DNA from: Gammaproteobacteria bacterium
GTDB lineage: Bacteria > Pseudomonadota > Gammaproteobacteria > Steroidobacterales > Steroidobacteraceae
Direction of reading: 5' to 3'
DNA length: 6,606 nucleotides
Assembly (NCBI GenBank): GCA_030038645.1
Contig: JASHSR010000373.1
Span: 1-6,606, forward strand
Made by a program: the position numbers and the translations under genes. This document shows, in pieces, positions 5,689 through 6,606 of the stretch (position 1 is the stretch's first letter; each line of letters begins with the position of its first letter). The notes beneath the pieces were generated by a model. It worked only from the letters and a program-made list of their open reading frames with translations. It was not told the DNA's origin and did no database searches.

Positions 5689-6570
5689 CTAGTCGTGCTG
5701 CGGGTCCGCCGTCTCCTCGACGAGACGGACCAGCCCCTCCTGGGCGGTGCTCGCGACCAGCCGCCCGTCGCGCGAGAAGACGCTGGCCCGCGCGAAGCCG
5801 CGCGAGCCCGAGGCGCTCGGGCTCTCCACCGCATAGAGCAGCCACTCGTCCACTCGCAGCGGACGGTGAAACCACATCGCGTGATCGATGCTCGCGACGA
5901 TCGCCCGCCCGCTCAAGGAGGAGATGCCGTGGGGGAGCGTCGCGGTCTCGAGCAGATAGAAGTCCGAGACGTACGCGAGCAGGCAGCGCTGCAGCGTCTC
6001 GCCGCCGGGAACCGCGCTCACGGCGCGGAACCAGATCTCGCGCGCCGGGGCCGCGTTCGAGCGCTGCAGGGCGTCGGCCGGCTGAACGCTGCGGAACTCG
6101 AACGGGCGCGACGTCTCGAGCAGCCGCCGCACCCGCTCGGGCAGGCGAGCGAGAAGCTCCGGGCGCGCCCGGGAGCTGTCGGCGAGCGACTCCGGCGGCG
6201 GCACGCTCGGCATCGGGATCTGATGCTCGAGACCCGGCTGCGCCACCTGGAACGAGGCGGTCATGTTGAAGATCTGCTCGCCGTGCTGGATCGCGACCAC
6301 GCGGCGGTTGGAGAAGCTCCGTCCATCCCGGCTGCGATCCACGTCGTAGATGATCGGTGCGTTGAAGTCGCCGCGCCGCAAGAAGTACGCGTGCAGCGAA
6401 TGGACGATGCGGCCCTCGACCGTGCGCGATGCGGCCATGAGTGCCTGGCCGAGGACCTGGCCCCCGAAGACCTGCGGGCTGCCGATATCGCGGCTCTCGC
6501 CGCGAAAGAGGTTCACCTCGAGCGGCTCGAGCTCGAGCAGGCTCAGCAGATCGGCGATGCGCTGATCCAC
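5689..6570 (-). CDS. tesB: Acyl-CoA thioesterase II (TesB)
   Basis: A 293-residue cytoplasmic double-hotdog thioesterase that hydrolyses acyl-CoA to free fatty acid and CoA; E. coli TesB has 286 residues. Family blocks along the length are LFRGESRD (21-28), QVFGGQVLGQAL (33-44), HSLHAYFLRRGD (57-68), PIIYDVDRSRDGRSFSNRRV (72-91), FNMTASFQ (101-108), IDHAMWFHRP (228-237) and SRGFARASVFSRDGRLVAS (256-274). The E. coli catalytic triad Asp204/Thr228/Gln278 corresponds to D203 (YVSDF), S227 (VASIDH; a conservative Thr-to-Ser change) and Q277 (STAQEG). The GTG start at 6570 lies 5 nt after the stop of an upstream reading frame, with no good ribosome site directly before it, so coupled translation is likely. 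It is followed after 14 nt by the CpeT-like gene. Confidence 0.96.
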   Translation of the reverse strand: MDQRIADLLSLLELEPLEVNLFRGESRDIGSPQVFGGQVLGQALMAASRTVEGRIVHSLHAYFLRRGDFNAPIIYDVDRSRDGRSFSNRRVVAIQHGEQIFNMTASFQVAQPGLEHQIPMPSVPPPESLADSSRARPELLARLPERVRRLLETSRPFEFRSVQPADALQRSNAAPAREIWFRAVSAVPGGETLQRCLLAYVSDFYLLETATLPHGISSLSGRAIVASIDHAMWFHRPLRVDEWLLYAVESPSASGSRGFARASVFSRDGRLVASTAQEGLVRLVEETADPQHD

Positions 6571-6575
6571 GGCGC

Positions 6576-6606
6576 TCAGCGGTAGTGGAACACTCCCTTC
6601 ATGAGC
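6576..6606 (-). CDS. C-terminal end of an unidentified upstream gene (cut by window edge)
   Basis: On the minus strand the last bases of the window read LMKGVFHYR followed by TGA (6576-6578), 5 nt before the tesB GTG start. Nine codons are too few to name a family, and an open frame of this length could occur by chance. The tight spacing, and the lack of a ribosome site or promoter directly before tesB, suggest an operon continuing upstream of tesB. Confidence 0.4.
   Translation of the reverse strand, partial: LMKGVFHYR

Overview
The window is GC-rich, tightly packed bacterial chromosome. The HtpX protease, the class II acyl-CoA thioesterase and a close match to the sigma-32 heat-shock promoter consensus point to a proteobacterium, most likely a high-GC gammaproteobacterium. 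The exact lineage is inference. I see no mobile element, CRISPR array, tRNA or rRNA, and codon use looks uniform.

Layout, left to right. (1) The left edge cuts a minus-strand gene whose first 27 codons look like the start of a response-regulator receiver domain. It diverges from a plus-strand Crp/Fnr-family regulator, and the shared 175-bp intergenic region holds an AT-rich 18-bp near-palindrome and a GC-rich hairpin. (2) Immediately after the Crp/Fnr stop codon is a strong sigma-32-like promoter, then a structured leader of about 100 nt, then htpX, an inner-membrane zinc protease. (3) Downstream is a two-gene plus-strand unit joined by a GTGA stop/start overlap: a D-2-hydroxyacid (2-hydroxyglutarate-type) FAD dehydrogenase and a predicted lipoprotein alpha/beta hydrolase. 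In the hydrolase the nucleophile serine is replaced by leucine. (4) From the right edge a minus-strand operon runs toward it: the last codons of an unidentified gene, then tesB (acyl-CoA thioesterase II), then a secreted CpeT/CpcT-like protein. The CpeT/CpcT family is known for bilin lyases of cyanobacterial phycobiliproteins.

How the genes fit together: HtpX is an envelope quality-control protease with an apparent heat-shock promoter. The FAD dehydrogenase and the lipoprotein are probably translationally coupled. TesB and the CpeT-like protein are 14 nt apart and probably co-transcribed. No single pathway links all of these genes.

Most notable points: the Ser-to-Leu change in an otherwise well-kept hydrolase; a signal-peptide-bearing CpeT/CpcT-like protein beside a thioesterase in an organism with no sign here of phycobilisomes; the sigma-32-type promoter and folded leader of htpX; and short tandem repeats (21, 14 and 16 bp periods) at the 3' ends of three consecutive genes, one of them forming a 39-residue extra protein tail. 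I did not find a wholly new multi-gene system.
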